Of a stretch of 64,000 nt of DNA, positions 22,541-34,624 are shown piece after piece. The first letter of the stretch is position 1. Every line of letters starts with the position of its first letter. The stretch is from Diabrotica undecimpunctata (Eukaryota; Arthropoda; Insecta; Coleoptera; Chrysomelidae), in contig NC_092808.1 of assembly GCF_040954645.1 (NCBI RefSeq), positions 112,818,049-112,882,048 of the forward strand. The letters are read 5' to 3'. The translations under genes and the position numbers were made by a program. The notes below the pieces were generated by a model. It was not told the DNA's origin, searched no databases, and saw only the letters and a program-made list of their open reading frames with translations.

Positions 22541-22790
22541 CAAATAGGTTCCTATATACAAAGACACAAAAAGAAAGCTGGAAATCTACGAAACAAAAGT
22601 TGTAAGGAAGATATTTGGACCTATTACCGAGAGCGGAGTATGGAGATCCAGGCACAACCATGAACTCTACCAACTGTTCAAAGAGGCACTGATCTCAGAA
22701 TAAACTTCAGAGACTTCGATGGGCTGGTCATGTAGTGAGAATGGAGACCGAAAGATTTCCGAGAAGAGCCCTAGATAGTAAAGTTAACGC
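22540..22790 (+). pseudogene. LINE C-terminal fragment
   Basis: The translation reads KLEIYETKVVRKIFGPITES, GVWRSRHNHELYQLFKEA and then RLQRLRWAGHVVRMETERFP in another frame. This is the tail of a LINE of the same type as 9090-10990. The domain order is right but the frame is broken. Confidence 0.75.
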
Positions 22791-22969
22791 CAAGATAAAC
22801 GCCAATAAGTTTTTTCTTCATTCTTTCATAAGTTTCTTATATGATTATTTTGATGCATTCGTTCACTTGTTCTTCTCATTGAAGCTTCAGTCTTATTATT
22901 TTTCCTGGTATATCTACAGCCTAATATAAGCATAAGTTACTGGTATCTACACTATCATGTCAGTATCTT

Positions 22970-23590
22970 CTTCTTCTTCTTCAGCTTGTTTGCAATCACT
23001 CCTGGACAAAGGCCTCCCTGAGTTCTCCACTCTTCTCTGTTTTTGCTATTTCATGCCAGTTTTTCTCCACTTTTGTTTTGATGTAGTCTAGCCACCGTTT
23101 TTGAGGTCTTTTCTACTACGACTGTGCTTGCGTGGTCTCTAATGTATAATGTTTCTCATCCATATTTCATTATTGTGTCGTGCCACGTGTCCTATTCAAC
23201 TCTATTTAATTCTTTCGAAATTCTTCCAATTACATCTTCTATCTTCATCCTGTTTCGCACGTCCTCATTTCGTATATGTTCTCTCAGAGAAACCCCTAAC
23301 ATAGCTCGTTCGATGGTCCTCTGTGTTGTTCTTAATCTATTGGTTGATAACCTTGTAAGTGTCACGGTCTGCATCCCATAGGTCATAACTGTTACAATAG
23401 AACTGTTGAATACCTTTTTCTTTAAATTTATTGGTATATTTTGGTTTTTCAACACAACAGTGGGTCTTCCTACTGCTGCCCAAGTTATTCGGATTCTTCT
23501 AGTTATCTTTGCCATTCGATTCGTTTGCCTAGTTTGATCGTGTGACCTAGAATATACATAGTCCTGCCATAAATATTGATACAAGTGTAA
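22970..23590 (-). pseudogene. RTE-type LINE C-terminal remnant
   Basis: The minus-strand ORF at 23192-23584 contains TRRIRITWAAVGRPTVVLK, VMTYGMQTVTLTR, RTIERAMLGVSLREHIRNED and IEDVIGRISKELN. It continues past stops with WHDTIMKYG, then TVARLHQNKSGEKLA. This matches the post-RT region of insect RTE elements. A mariner fragment lies immediately to the right on the other strand. Confidence 0.85.
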
Positions 23591-23599
23591 ACGCGGCTG

Positions 23600-24385
23600 G
23601 TACGGCTGACAAACTGAATACAGCTAAAAGTTATGTTGATAGCAGTGACTAGTGACACGTACACTACAAACACGCCAAAACATTCCAGTCCAGTTTGAGC
23701 CATTACGATAGAGTTGACAGACAAAGAAAACCCTATTGCTATCATTGCTCTTCCTAAGTGTGGAATAGAAAGAGCTCGTATTTTTGAATTAGTAAAACCG
23801 TTAAATATTACGCGTGTTTTTGTGTATTGTTCTGTTAACTTGTTTTTGGATACAGGGGGAATAAGTGATCGTAAAAGATCCCGCCGGCCTTGCATGGCTC
23901 GTACACCACAGGTTATTAACGCTGTTAAGTCAAAAATTAAGAAAAATCCTTCCCAAAAATAAAAAATTATTGCTCGGGAAATGGAGATTGCACCGAAAAC
24001 CATGTCTAACATTATCAAACAAGACTTAAGACTTGGGGTTTTCAATCGATAAACAAGACAAAACCGGTAAAAAAAATTTTAGTCTGGGGAAAACTTTCAA
24101 TAAACAAAACGACATAGTTTATGCATGGTCATCCAAGAAAATGCTCGAACTGGTGTCAAAGATCAAACGAAGACCTATGACGGTATCACTTCTTTACATT
24201 TCTGTGAAAAGGGCGGTAAAACAGCAGCGAGAAATTATCAGCGGAACATTTTAACAAATGCAGTCGAGCTTCTAAACCACACATGTTCCAAAATAGACCA
24301 TATAGATATCTCAAGAGGACTCTGCACCTGCGCATAAGGCGAAAACAACTCAACAATGGCTTGAAAATCATATACCCGAATTTAC
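23600..24385 (+). pseudogene. Mariner-like transposase remnant
   Basis: Plus-strand fragments: IALPKCGIERARIFELVKPL with VFVYCSVNLFLDTGGISDRK (helix-turn-helix), ARTPQVINAVKSKIKKNP, TMSNIIKQDLRLGVFNR, LHFCEKGGKTAARNYQRNIL, then APAHKAKTTQQWLENHIPEF after a frame change. This is a mariner-superfamily transposase lacking intact catalytic blocks. It is joined directly to gypsy Gag sequence at about 24385. Confidence 0.8.
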
Positions 24386-27236
24386 AGTGTGGAGAAGTTT
24401 ACAGTGTCTTAAAAGACTTATTAGCACCAGAACTACCAAATTCAAAAACATTTGAGGAGTTAAAAAGAGTTCTGACTGAACATTATAGTCCAAAGCGGTT
24501 AGTTATCGCTGAAAGGTATAAATTTACAACACAAATCAAGAGCCGCAGGAGGATATTAAAAGTTTTGTGTTAAAACTGAAAAGTGTGGCTAAATATTGCA
24601 AATTTGGTCAATTTTTGAAAGAATCTCCCAGAGACAAACTTGTATGTGGTGTACGATCAGTCACAATAAAACATAAACTCCTGGCAGAAGATGATATTTC
24701 CTTTGAAAGAGCTTATGAGACAGCATTGTCAATAGAACTTACAGAAGGTCAAGTTAGAAGGATGGAACCAGAAAATATAGCTGCAATTACAGAAAAGTTA
24801 GATAAAATAATGTTTAGAAAGAAGAAAGCTACAATTAAAAATGATGATGGTCACTAAGCTGGTAGAAGTTATGTCCCATATAAGTCATGCTTTAGATGTG
24901 GTAGAAAACATAATTCATCAAAATGTCTAGCCAAAGCATGGCAATGTTTCAGTTGTAAGAAAGTGGGACATACAAGTACTGCCTGTCGTTCGAAAGTTAT
25001 GTTGTTAGAAGAAGGGGATATACAAGATGAAGTGATGGAAGAAAATTTATTATTTCTGCGATTCTTGTCTTCATTAGAACGTGAAAATTCAGCACCAGAG
25101 AAAATAATATTAGAGATGGAAGGTAACAATTTTATTTTACATTGATACTGGTGCAACTCGTACAACAATTCATATATTGGATTTTTAAAAGTTTTTTGCA
25201 GCTTTAAATATTTATTCTGTTAAGTATTGTTTAAAAGTATTAACCGGTCAGGGAGTAAAAATTATGAGAGAAACTGATGTGTTAGTAAAATATAAAAACA
25301 ATCTTGTAAAATTACATTGTAATTTTAAAAAGTAATCATAATTTTACTCATCTGTTGGGTAGGAATTGGTTAAATATATTACATCCTAATTGGAGATAAA
25401 AAAAAAAATAAAGGAGTGAATTTGTTAGTCAGCTAGATTTGGAAAACCTTAAAACTTCAAGTTTAATAACAAAAATAAAAAAGAATTTAGATCTCATTTT
25501 GATGAGAATAGTAATTCATTTATTAAATTGATTAATTGATTGAAATTGATTTAAATTTAAAAGAAAATGTAAAACCCATTTTCCATAGACACTATGATAT
25601 GCCTTTTGCCCTAAAAGATAAAGTTGAACGGGAATTAAAAAAACTAGTGGAGTTAGGAGTTTTACAAAAAGCTAGTTATAGTAATTGGGCCAGTCCTATA
25701 GTAGTAGTTTGTAGTTTGCACTTTACCACTATCAGAAAATATTTTCGCATGTCTAAGCGGACACAACTATTTTACTGTTCTAGATTAAAAGGTGCTTATC
25801 AGCAGCTAAAGGTCAGTAAAAATACACAAAATATGTTAGTAATAAACACCCATATAGGCTTGTTTGCCTTTACTAGACTAATATATGATATCAGCTCAGC
25901 ACCAGGTATTTTTCAGTCGGCGATGGACAGCATTTTGGCAGTTTTTACCACCATATTTTAGTATATAATGAGTTGCTTATAAATTGTTACGAGAATGTCA
26001 GAAAAGTGTTGAAACGTTTATATGACTATGATGTAAAAATTAATGTAAATAAGTTTAAGTTTTTCACAACTAAAGTAGAATCTTTGGGTCATCTCATAGA
26101 TGACAAAGGAATACATCCTACTGAAGAAAAGATCGTAGCAATTAATTCAGCTCCAACACCAAAAAATATAACTGAATTAAAGTCATATTTAGGTTTGCTA
26201 AATTATTATGAAAAGTTTATTCCGATATTGTCGTCCAAATGAAAATAATTATATGAACTGTGTCAAAATAATATTGATTTTAATAATCACTGGTCACCTG
26301 AATGTGATAAAGTACTCAAGTATTCAAGAAAATAAGAAGTGGTAAACATCTAAAAATGTCATTACAAATTACGATCCGTTTCGTCCAATTTATGTTACAT
26401 GTGATGCAAAAAGTTATGGTGTTGGTTGTGTCGTAAGTCATAAAATTGGTCATGTAGAGAAACCTGTATTGTTTGCATCAAGTGCACTATCTAATACAAA
26501 AAAAAAGTATAGTAATTTAGAAAGGGAAACCCTCGCTATTATGTTTGCTCAAAATAAATTTCATAAATATCTTTATGGTCTAATTTACGCTGATTACGGA
26601 TTATCAGCCATAACAGTTTTGTTATCTTTGGCAAAAATAAAGGAATTCCAATTTCAGCGACTGCAAGAATCACAAGATGGGCTATCATTCTGTCGGGTTA
26701 GTAATACGATATTCAGTATAAAAAAGGGGCAACAGTTAATAATGTTGATGGTTTATCACGATTACTCTGTGGTGAAAATACAAAAATTACAGATTTATTG
26801 TATTATTTTAGCTTGGTAGATCAAATACCTTTAAATGCTTGTCATATTGCGAATGAAACAAACAAGCATTTGCTGTTATTAAAAGTAAAATATTTTATTT
26901 TGTCGGGTTGGCCCAAGGAAGTGAGTGATGAATCCTTGAAACCATACTTTAAACGTAGAAACGAATTGTCAATGGAACAAAATTGCATCCTATTAGGAAA
27001 TAGAGTAGTTATTCAAAAAAAAAAGACAAAATAACGTATTAGACTTATTTCATGAACAACATAATGGTATTGTTCAAACTAAAATGTTGTTACGTTCATA
27101 TTGTTGGTGGCCAAATAAGAATGAACATATTGAAAAATTTATATCGTGTTGTAATGTATGTGAACAATGTCAAAATTTCACAAATTCAAACAACTAATTA
27201 TGTCCGTGGTCATCAGCACCACACAACTTTTACAGA

Positions 27237-27237
<1 letters not shown>
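24385..27237 (+). pseudogene. Decayed Ty3/gypsy element, 5' portion (Gag to integrase N-terminus)
   Basis: In order: Gag (VYSVLKDLLAPELPNSKTFE, 24390-24860); two zinc knuckles, CFRCGRKHNSSKC and CFSCKKVGHTSTAC (24880-24980); protease IDTGATRTT (25142); RT pieces (25530-26240), with the catalytic YLDD region lost and an internal deletion; RNase H pieces (SSALSNTKKKYSNLERETLA, 26400-26700); and the integrase zinc-binding region ending CCNVCEQCQNF...APHNFYRV (27040-27237). Several frames and stops show an old copy. It stops at a (TA)n tract; the rest of the integrase resumes at 36656. It is a different lineage from the intact element at 933-7117, closer to K02A2.6-like gypsies. Confidence 0.88.

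Positions 27238-27289
<52 letters not shown>
27238..27289. repeat. (TA)n microsatellite at left junction of the insertion
   Basis: About 26 uninterrupted TA units lie exactly where the gypsy integrase reading frame stops. A second large (TA)n tract is at the point where the integrase resumes (36519-36655). Confidence 0.95.
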
Positions 27290-27293
<4 letters not shown>

Positions 27294-27525
27294 TTTCCAA
27301 CAATGTCGCGTCTTTTCGTACTTGCACCTTCTTGCGTCTCTTTGATGACGATGAGTTACGTTCGATTCGATAGTGAATATTTGTTATAAACTGTTTATTA
27401 ATAAGGGCTGCTAATTTTGGTTTTTATAAAATATTTTTTTTTAATTCAAATTTTCATTCAATTTGCAAATATTGCTAACTCCTTTAGGTATCTCACTTTA
27501 TTAGCTCCAATTTAGCGTATATTAT

Positions 27526-27538
27526 ATATTATTGCGTC
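27526..27538 (+). repeat. 13-bp direct repeat ATATTATTGCGTC, left copy
   Basis: An identical 13-mer occurs at 34892-34904, on the other side of the recombinase gene. The 10-bp core TTATTGCGTC is present twice more in reverse orientation at 34639-34648 and 34780-34789. These could be recombinase recognition sites; this is inference. Confidence 0.5.
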
Positions 27539-27874
27539 ATTACAGTGTTGCCACACTTACTTTCCACAAAATGTTTAAACACCTGTTCATTCATGAGTCA
27601 TGAGTTAAATTTAGATTCCTACAACTGGAATCTGTTGTAGATGCTTTATATGGACTTTTTAACTTTGGTTACTCAATGCATTTAAATTAGGTCCTAGTGA
27701 ATAAATTGGGATTTATTTGATAGGAGCATTAATAAAACGATAATAAAATATTTTCTAGTTTTTATTGGTTAAGATAAAATCAAAAATTATTTAAAATACA
27801 AAACTTTTATTCTTTTAAATAAACAATCATTCTTAAAATGACTTAAAACCCAAAATTTAATAAAAAAACATACG

Positions 27875-30130
27875 TTAATTTGTATGTTTGCAATATCTAT
27901 TTTGTATAAAAACTTTAATCTTTAACCAGTTTTTATTGTTTAATAGCTCAGGGAATTGATTCTTTAGTTCTTCACACTCCCTTTTTTTTGGAGGCCGTCT
28001 AGATTTGATATGATTCTTGAAAAAGTTTACAGTGACAGACTTTTGTCTTTCAGTCCATGGCACTAGTTTCCGCGCAGTCTTATTTTTAAATTTTTCATTT
28101 TCTTTCGTTGGAGAAACGGTATTCTCTATTTGACTAGTTGATGGTTCATTATCATCTTGCAGCAAACACTTTAACTCATCGTCATCATCATCATCGCTTT
28201 CAGAAAAGTTATCTTCGAACAGATTTTTGTCCATATCAATTTCCACTTCGTCTAAAGATTTCCCTTTATAATTGTTGGCTGTTCCATTTTCCATTACCAT
28301 CAACAGTTTCGCTATTTTAGTAGTTTGGTAAATATCATCTGGCAGTCTGTAGGAATTTCTATGCACACCGGGCGTATGTCCCATGAAAGTAGCTAATTGC
28401 TCAATCTCTCCATCAGATAAATTTAATAATTGTGACAAAGTTGCCAGATGCTTACGCAAACGAGTGGATGTTATAGAAGTAGCATTTTTCGCACCGGATA
28501 ATTTTGCGTGCTTTCCTAATATTTTGTAACCGATTAAATGTGAAGAAGATTTAGCAGGAGCAAATAGGTAAGGATTATCCCTTGGTACAAATGCATTTCT
28601 AACCGCAAGCAAAATATCGATATGATTTTGTACCTCGGGGTTGAATAAAACTGGAACACCCCTGCCCCTTTTACCTCTAATGACTACTCTCTTCATTGAA
28701 CTTAATAATATTTTTTCAGAAGGTGAAACTGCTTTTTGAAACTCTTCATATTTTTCATTTCCGATAGAGTTAACATAAGTGTGAAAGTACATTCTCTGTA
28801 ATTCTCCAGAACGTTTTCTGTTTAGCAAAATTACTCTACAGTATACGGATTCAATGAGATTGTTAAACGCTTTAATATCTTCTAATTTTAGTATATTTTC
28901 GGAGTCAGTCTTTTGAGGTGCATTTTCAACTGTAGCGTCATTTAAATAATTCTGCAGAATTTTCGTTGCATCGTCAGCAAGTTTAACTAAATGGGATCTT
29001 AGCAATTTTAGATCATTTGCTAGTGGAACTATTGTGACCTTATTCCATTTGTTAAGATTTAAATTATTAGCTGCTTGGGATGAGACCTCAAAACTCCAGT
29101 TTGTTTCAAATAGATGAATTAAGGTTTTAAGTTCTGCCTCAATTGTTGCAGTTGAAACAGATAAGTATGCAGTTTGTTTCTTATAGGCAAAAGTGATTGC
29201 AATATCGCAACATTGTTTGAGTGATCTCACTATATTCATGGCAAAAGTTGGAGACAAGTAAATGTCTTTTTCAGGATCATAACAGGCTATTCGTTTTGTG
29301 GCTTCAACAAAGGCATCAAAATACTTTGGTCGCAGTGCTGAAAACATAGTGGATATAGATGGGTCTATTTTTCTCATTTCTATAAGTATTTTTGACAGTT
29401 CCCTCATTTTGCGTGATGTAACTGCTATAAAATGCTTTTCTCTGTGCGTCTTCAAATAGCGGGTTCCAAATGCACGAATTAGAAAGTCGTTCTTAGCTTC
29501 CATTGAAATCTTGTCCGCTCTCATCCTAGGAAACACTTCTTCTTTTAGTCGATGATCAATTTTAATATTGGGAAACATTTTTGATTGGCCAGCAAATTGT
29601 GCCCTCTGTTGATTGCTTCTATTTCCACAATTTTTTCTATGTCGGTATAATAGTTTGGAAGAGAAAAATCCTAAACAATTGTCACAAGGAATGAGAACCC
29701 GATCTGGTACATAAGTCTGTCTAACAGCCTTAAAACAGTTTCCCCCATCCGCTAAAAAATTTCCTTTTCTTCTGAGTTTATCAAACAGACTTCTTCTTTC
29801 TCGTGATCTGATTGGTTTGGAGATAATTTCAGCCACATCGAGTTCCATAGAATGGTTCCTTATAATATGGCGACCAAAATTAAGAACTTCCGTTTCACAG
29901 TAGTAACAATAATCTGGTTTTCTTTTATAAGGAGGTTTGAGATTACCAGTGTTTCTACACTTTTGTTTATTGGAAAAGTGTAGATCTTCTTGTACCTCAG
30001 TTAACGTTGCATCGAGTGCTGGAATATCTTTCACTTCATGGGTTAACTGGTTGTTCGTACAAGGTTCTGTGAGAATCCTGAGATTTTTTTGACTTAAGTT
30101 TGTAACACTGCTGTTATCTGAACCATTCTC
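27875..30130 (-). CDS. Large catalytic exon 5 of the tyrosine recombinase gene
   Basis: The exon starts after TATTATAG and is open for 752 codons to TAA. The first 32 codons precede a GTG (Val) codon at 30034 that could be mistaken for a start; no ATG is needed there because the frame continues from the upstream exon. All recognisable recombinase motifs lie in this exon. Confidence 0.85.
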   Translation of the reverse strand, partial: ENGSDNSSVTNLSQKNLRILTEPCTNNQLTHEVKDIPALDATLTEVQEDLHFSNKQKCRNTGNLKPPYKRKPDYCYYCETEVLNFGRHIIRNHSMELDVAEIISKPIRSRERRSLFDKLRRKGNFLADGGNCFKAVRQTYVPDRVLIPCDNCLGFFSSKLLYRHRKNCGNRSNQQRAQFAGQSKMFPNIKIDHRLKEEVFPRMRADKISMEAKNDFLIRAFGTRYLKTHREKHFIAVTSRKMRELSKILIEMRKIDPSISTMFSALRPKYFDAFVEATKRIACYDPEKDIYLSPTFAMNIVRSLKQCCDIAITFAYKKQTAYLSVSTATIEAELKTLIHLFETNWSFEVSSQAANNLNLNKWNKVTIVPLANDLKLLRSHLVKLADDATKILQNYLNDATVENAPQKTDSENILKLEDIKAFNNLIESVYCRVILLNRKRSGELQRMYFHTYVNSIGNEKYEEFQKAVSPSEKILLSSMKRVVIRGKRGRGVPVLFNPEVQNHIDILLAVRNAFVPRDNPYLFAPAKSSSHLIGYKILGKHAKLSGAKNATSITSTRLRKHLATLSQLLNLSDGEIEQLATFMGHTPGVHRNSYRLPDDIYQTTKIAKLLMVMENGTANNYKGKSLDEVEIDMDKNLFEDNFSESDDDDDDELKCLLQDDNEPSTSQIENTVSPTKENEKFKNKTARKLVPWTERQKSVTVNFFKNHIKSRRPPKKRECEELKNQFPELLNNKNWLKIKVFIQNRYCKHTN

Positions 30131-33100
30131 CTATAATAAAAAAATATAGAATTAAATTATATACGAGCTTTATTCAAGCAATCCGTCAAATAATTTTGTT
30201 CAGTATGAGTTATCTACTGAATAAATATCTTTGTACTTTACAAAGTAAATGGGGCATAAAGATATTCTATATCGCTAAGAAAAAGAGCACACACCAAGCC
30301 ATAGATTGTTATCAAAATAAATTAAAGCTACATAGGTTCGTTCATAGCTACATAGGTACATACAGTTCGTAATAGTATTAATATTATGAAGAATAAATTA
30401 GTATTAATAATGAGGTGTGCTGTTACAAATTGTAAAGACTGATAAAATGTTTGCATATGTTTATATACTGTGCAAAAACAGTAATTTCTAATGTAATGGG
30501 CATTATGATCACAACACGACGGGGTACTAATAACGGAAGGACAGGTAACGGAATTACGCCCTGGCAAAAATACTGCTCGGGAAGATTGAATTACTGCGTA
30601 GCGATATTGGTCAAGTCACAGAATATATACGAGGAGTAACAAGTAGAAAAGTTATTAGGCGAGCTGATGAAATAACGCTAAGTACTGCAAGACACTCCAG
30701 ATATGATCCAGAATATAACACAGCCCAACAGTGTCTGGATACATTAAAACAAAAACTGTACTTTGTTGAGGACGACTAAGGAGGTACAAAGTTAGTAACA
30801 ACCTAAAATGTGACAATGTACTTTTAGAGAATCCTGAGAAGGTGTTCTATCGAAAACTACATTCCCGGGAAATTTATCCCGGGTATATCTCTAATCAAGA
30901 GATAGCTATCAGCTAGGATTTCTCCAAACGGAGATAAGTCCCTGAGAGTATGCTTGAGAATCACAACTGACTACAAGCTACACTGGGACCGCACAGAAAT
31001 CACAGATGGTACACATAATAGAACAAATCTCGTACTAGTTAATAAATTAACAAGGCAAACAACACTATGGTGATGTGGGGATAACAGCAATAATCTACGT
31101 AATAAATTTACTGAAAATATCGCCAAGTACAGAGATCTGTAAATTCAAATACGAAGATAATGGAGAATGCAAAGTACCCAGACGATACATATTATTATAT
31201 CTACTGCTGGAATCCTTCCAAAGAACTTCTCCGAAAACATATAATGGCTGGGTTTAAATGAACACCTTTATTACTCACGACGGCCAGATGTGTACGAAAA
31301 TTTTTGGGAGATACTCCAGCATACCCCAAGTCACCTAAGTATCATCAGTCTCATCAGAGATCAATCCTATTGATACCGTAGGTATCTGGGGTGAGTCAAT
31401 TTTTCCCTTAGATGGGGTGAGAGCTGCATGGCTAAATCTGGATAATGGTAATACAGTAAAACCTGTCAATAACGGCCACTAAAAATGACAGAACTATTGG
31501 CCGATATAAAAAGGTGGCTGCTAATACCATGTTTTATAGTCCACAAATTTTGGTTTGTGGAACTTTGAAATTGGCCGGCTAGTACAGGTGGCCGTTAACA
31601 CAGGTTTCACTGTACTAATAGTGATAATGAATTGATTTGCCAACAAAAGATTGTGTTCCGTTACCATTACATTATAAAATAATTATTGCTGCAAACCAGA
31701 GTTTAAACACTTTGAACTAATATTGTTAAATTAAAGAACTACAGGTATAACAGAGAACGTGAATGGGTTTAGAAAATTCATCAAGTCACCAATATGATTT
31801 TGGTACGTTATGTTTTGTAAAATAATCCATATTAATTATGTGCATCAAAACGTAAGTACTGGTTAAAATTTACAATGCACAATAATGCAATAACAAGGAG
31901 GAAAAAAATAAAATTAAAAATGTATTAGGAAACAGCCAAAAAATTTAATACTTACCATATCACTTGAAGGGTCATATAGTGAACCGTCATTATCAGTAGC
32001 ATAAAAAGGATCCTCTGGTGTCAAAGATAAAAAGTCATCATTTTCTGCCTGAAAATTACAGCATCAATACAGTGTAATTCATTATCGGTTTGATAGATAA
32101 AAAGAGGAATTTGACATTACAATATTCTGACGTCTGATTATTTTTATTTACTTCTTTCTGATTTTCACCGTGTCTGTTTTCTTCATCCCTTTCGTTTTCT
32201 TGTATTCCCTTGTAGTCTGAACAATCAGCAGTTAATGGCCTACACGGTGCTTCAATTATGACAATTTCTTGTATAACTATTTTTTTATCAGAGGTTTCGT
32301 TTTTTTCTCGAAGTTCATTCATTATCTATAAAAATAAGAATATTTTGTTACAAGTGTTTGAATAGTTATATCAAAAAAATTTCTTTTATAAGTATCACTC
32401 TCTATAACTGTTTAGGACGTAGACTTTTTTAAAGTCTGAAATCTTACCTCTCCTTCATTGTTTGAAGAATTCTTCATCAACGATTCGCTCCAAGTTGATT
32501 TGCTACAGAAAGAAGCTTGAGGCGATGGTGATAGCTCGTGATTTAAGGAACAGTTTTGTTTTTCTGTAATATTACAAGAAGTAGGTTCCTCCATATCTGA
32601 AACTTATCACAAAATATTTTACATGTGCTAGAAAAAGCCTTTTTATTGTTTCAAAAAAATATAGATTATCTGTGTAATGTTGAGTGATACATCAGCTTTA
32701 GTTTATCAGATATCAATATGTAGTTTGTTTTTCAAGCCAGATACTCAAATTTTCTTTACTGTGTTTTAAATTTGGGGGACGATCAAATCATACTCATATG
32801 CTTTAGATTATCCAGAGCGAGTAGCTTATTTAACTAAGTACAGGAATGGACACAGTAAATATAAGCAGTTACTCTGTCTGTTTCCAATATAGATAAACAA
32901 ATTTTTGTTGTAAATGACTACTGCCTACAATTTACTGATTTGAGATAGTTTCCTGACAAATGCGGAGATTTTATTGTAGTATGGTAATACATTATTCCTT
33001 TGAAATTATACAGGGTGTAACCAAAAATACAGAACATAAATTAAATCACATATTCTGAGACCAAAAATAGTTCGACTGAACCTAACGTATCTTAATACAA

Positions 33101-34624
33101 ATGTGCACACAAAAAAAAGTTACAGCCCTTTTAATTTACAAAATGAAAATCGATTTTTTCCAATATATCGAAAACTATTAGAGATTTTTTATTGAAAATG
33201 GACATGTGGCATTCTTATGGCAGGAACATCTTTAAAAAAATAACACATGAAATTTGTGCACTCCATAAACATTTTATGGGGGTGTTGTTCCCTTAAACCC
33301 CCCAAATATTTGTCTACGTTCCAATTCAATTATTATTGTGGTACCATTAGTTAAACAAAATGTTTTTAAAACTTTTTTGCCTCTTAGTACTTTTTCGATA
33401 AGCCAGTTTTAATCGAGATATTTTGCCAAAGAGGCAGGCGGGGACAAATTGAAAATTGAATTTAAGCGGAAAGCAATGCTTATTTCTTAAATAATCATTT
33501 TTTATGTTTTCTGACCTCAGTAAAATGTATTTTGAATCACGTAAATTTCGTACATTCTTCTTTTTGTGTAGATTAATTTAATTAAAACAAAATTTTGGAC
33601 ACCCTGAATAAATAATTATGTTAATGTTTATATGACTGAATAGAGAACTGAATAGCCTTTCAAATGAGCTAGCACACGACCCTATTTTCATTAAAAAAAT
33701 CATCGATTATGTCATCAGGCCTAGATGGATGAGGTCACTAGTATGATACACATGCCAAAAATCAAAATTTAAAAATAAAAATCGACCTGTTTCGGGATTT
33801 TTCCTAAAAGTCGCCGGTTTACGAAATAATGAATTTATTCAATTTGGCTTTGACACACTATACAATCTTACTTAAGTAACCATTTACAAATACGTGGTGG
33901 ATTTTAAAGATGCTCAAAAGTTTTAAAAACATTTTGTTTAACTAATGCTACCACAATAATAATTCCATTGGAACGTACATAAATATTTAAGAGGTTTAAG
34001 AGAATAAAACCCCCATAAAATTTGTGTGGGGTGCACAAACACTGTTATTTTGTTTTAAGATGTTCCTTCCATAAGAGTGCCACATATCCATTTTCAATAA
34101 AAAATCTCCAATAGTTTTCGATATATTGGAAAGAATCGATTCTCATTTTGTACCTTCAAAGGGCTATAAATTTTTTTTATGTGCAGATTTGTACCAAGGT
34201 AAGTTAGGTTCAATCGAACTATTTTTGGTCCCAGAATATGTGATTTAATTTATGACCTGTATTTTTGTACACACTGTATATTAAGTATTACAATAATTGA
34301 AACTTATAAGTGGTCATTTTGGTGCTGTGTTGGTAAGTTTATCTCAATTTATTCAATAAATAAAAACAGTAACTGCTTTCGTTAAGGATTTACTAAACAA
34401 AGTTGTTTATTCAACTTCTTTAACTGATGATTAAAAAATATTAACAAAAAACATTTTTAATATATTTTCCTCTTTTAGTGCACAGTTTAATAAATAATCT
34501 CGAAATTAAAAAGAAAAAATAATTAAAAATATTTTCCTTCTAATAAAAATATTGACAAAGAAATTCACTTACCTATTTGAGGGTTAACATAACACATTTT
34601 AAGAATCTTCTTGCTTCTAGACAT
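27875..34624 (-). CDS. Crypton-type tyrosine recombinase gene, five coding exons (907 aa)
   Basis: Exons in minus order: 34624-34573, 32596-32448, 32325-32152, 32048-31956, 30130-27875. Donors are GTAAGT, GTAAGA, GTAAAT and GTAAG, acceptors end in AG, and phases join without a stop. Exons 1-4 encode a low-complexity S/N/E-rich leader. Exon 5 holds a C2H2-like motif (CX2CX9HX4H, about 231-249), a CX2CX11HX3C motif (about 305-324), then a tyrosine-recombinase catalytic core: Arg I in NRKRSGEL (596), Lys in the RGKRGRG turn (643), TRLR in place of HxLR (Arg 715), GH (741) and Tyr 750 in NSYRLPDD. An acidic run (SESDDDDDDE) and a Myb/SANT-like PWT...NKNW tail follow. A polyadenylation signal lies at 27806-27811. 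The intact frame implies recent or ongoing function, either as a mobile element or as a domesticated gene. Which one is not decided. Confidence 0.8.
30640..31030 (+). pseudogene. Possible LINE fragment in intron 4 of the recombinase gene
   Basis: The translation TEYIRGVTSRKVIRRADEIT, YNTAQQCLDTLKQKLYF and ENPEKVFYRKL resembles the linker before the RT domain in some LINEs. There are stops and no RT motif, so the call is tentative. Confidence 0.35.
31454..31612. mobile_element. Pogo/Tigger-type MITE in intron 4
   Basis: The left end CAGTAAAACCTGTCAATAAC and the reverse complement of the right end, CAGTGAAACCTGTGTTAAC, are near-identical and continue with GGCCAC. TA flanks both sides (31452-31453 and 31613-31614). 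CAGT ends with a TA target duplication fit non-autonomous pogo-like elements. No coding capacity. Confidence 0.75.
33009..34280. mobile_element. Long-armed foldback element in intron 1 of the recombinase gene
   Basis: About 370 bp at 33009-33377 is matched by the reverse complement of about 33916-34278, with termini TACAGGGTGT and ACACACTGTA and TA at the borders. The centre (33378-33915) has no ORF. The CAGGGTG-type terminus and TA target suggest a mariner/Tc1-related non-autonomous element. It lies entirely within the intron 32597-34572. Confidence 0.8.
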
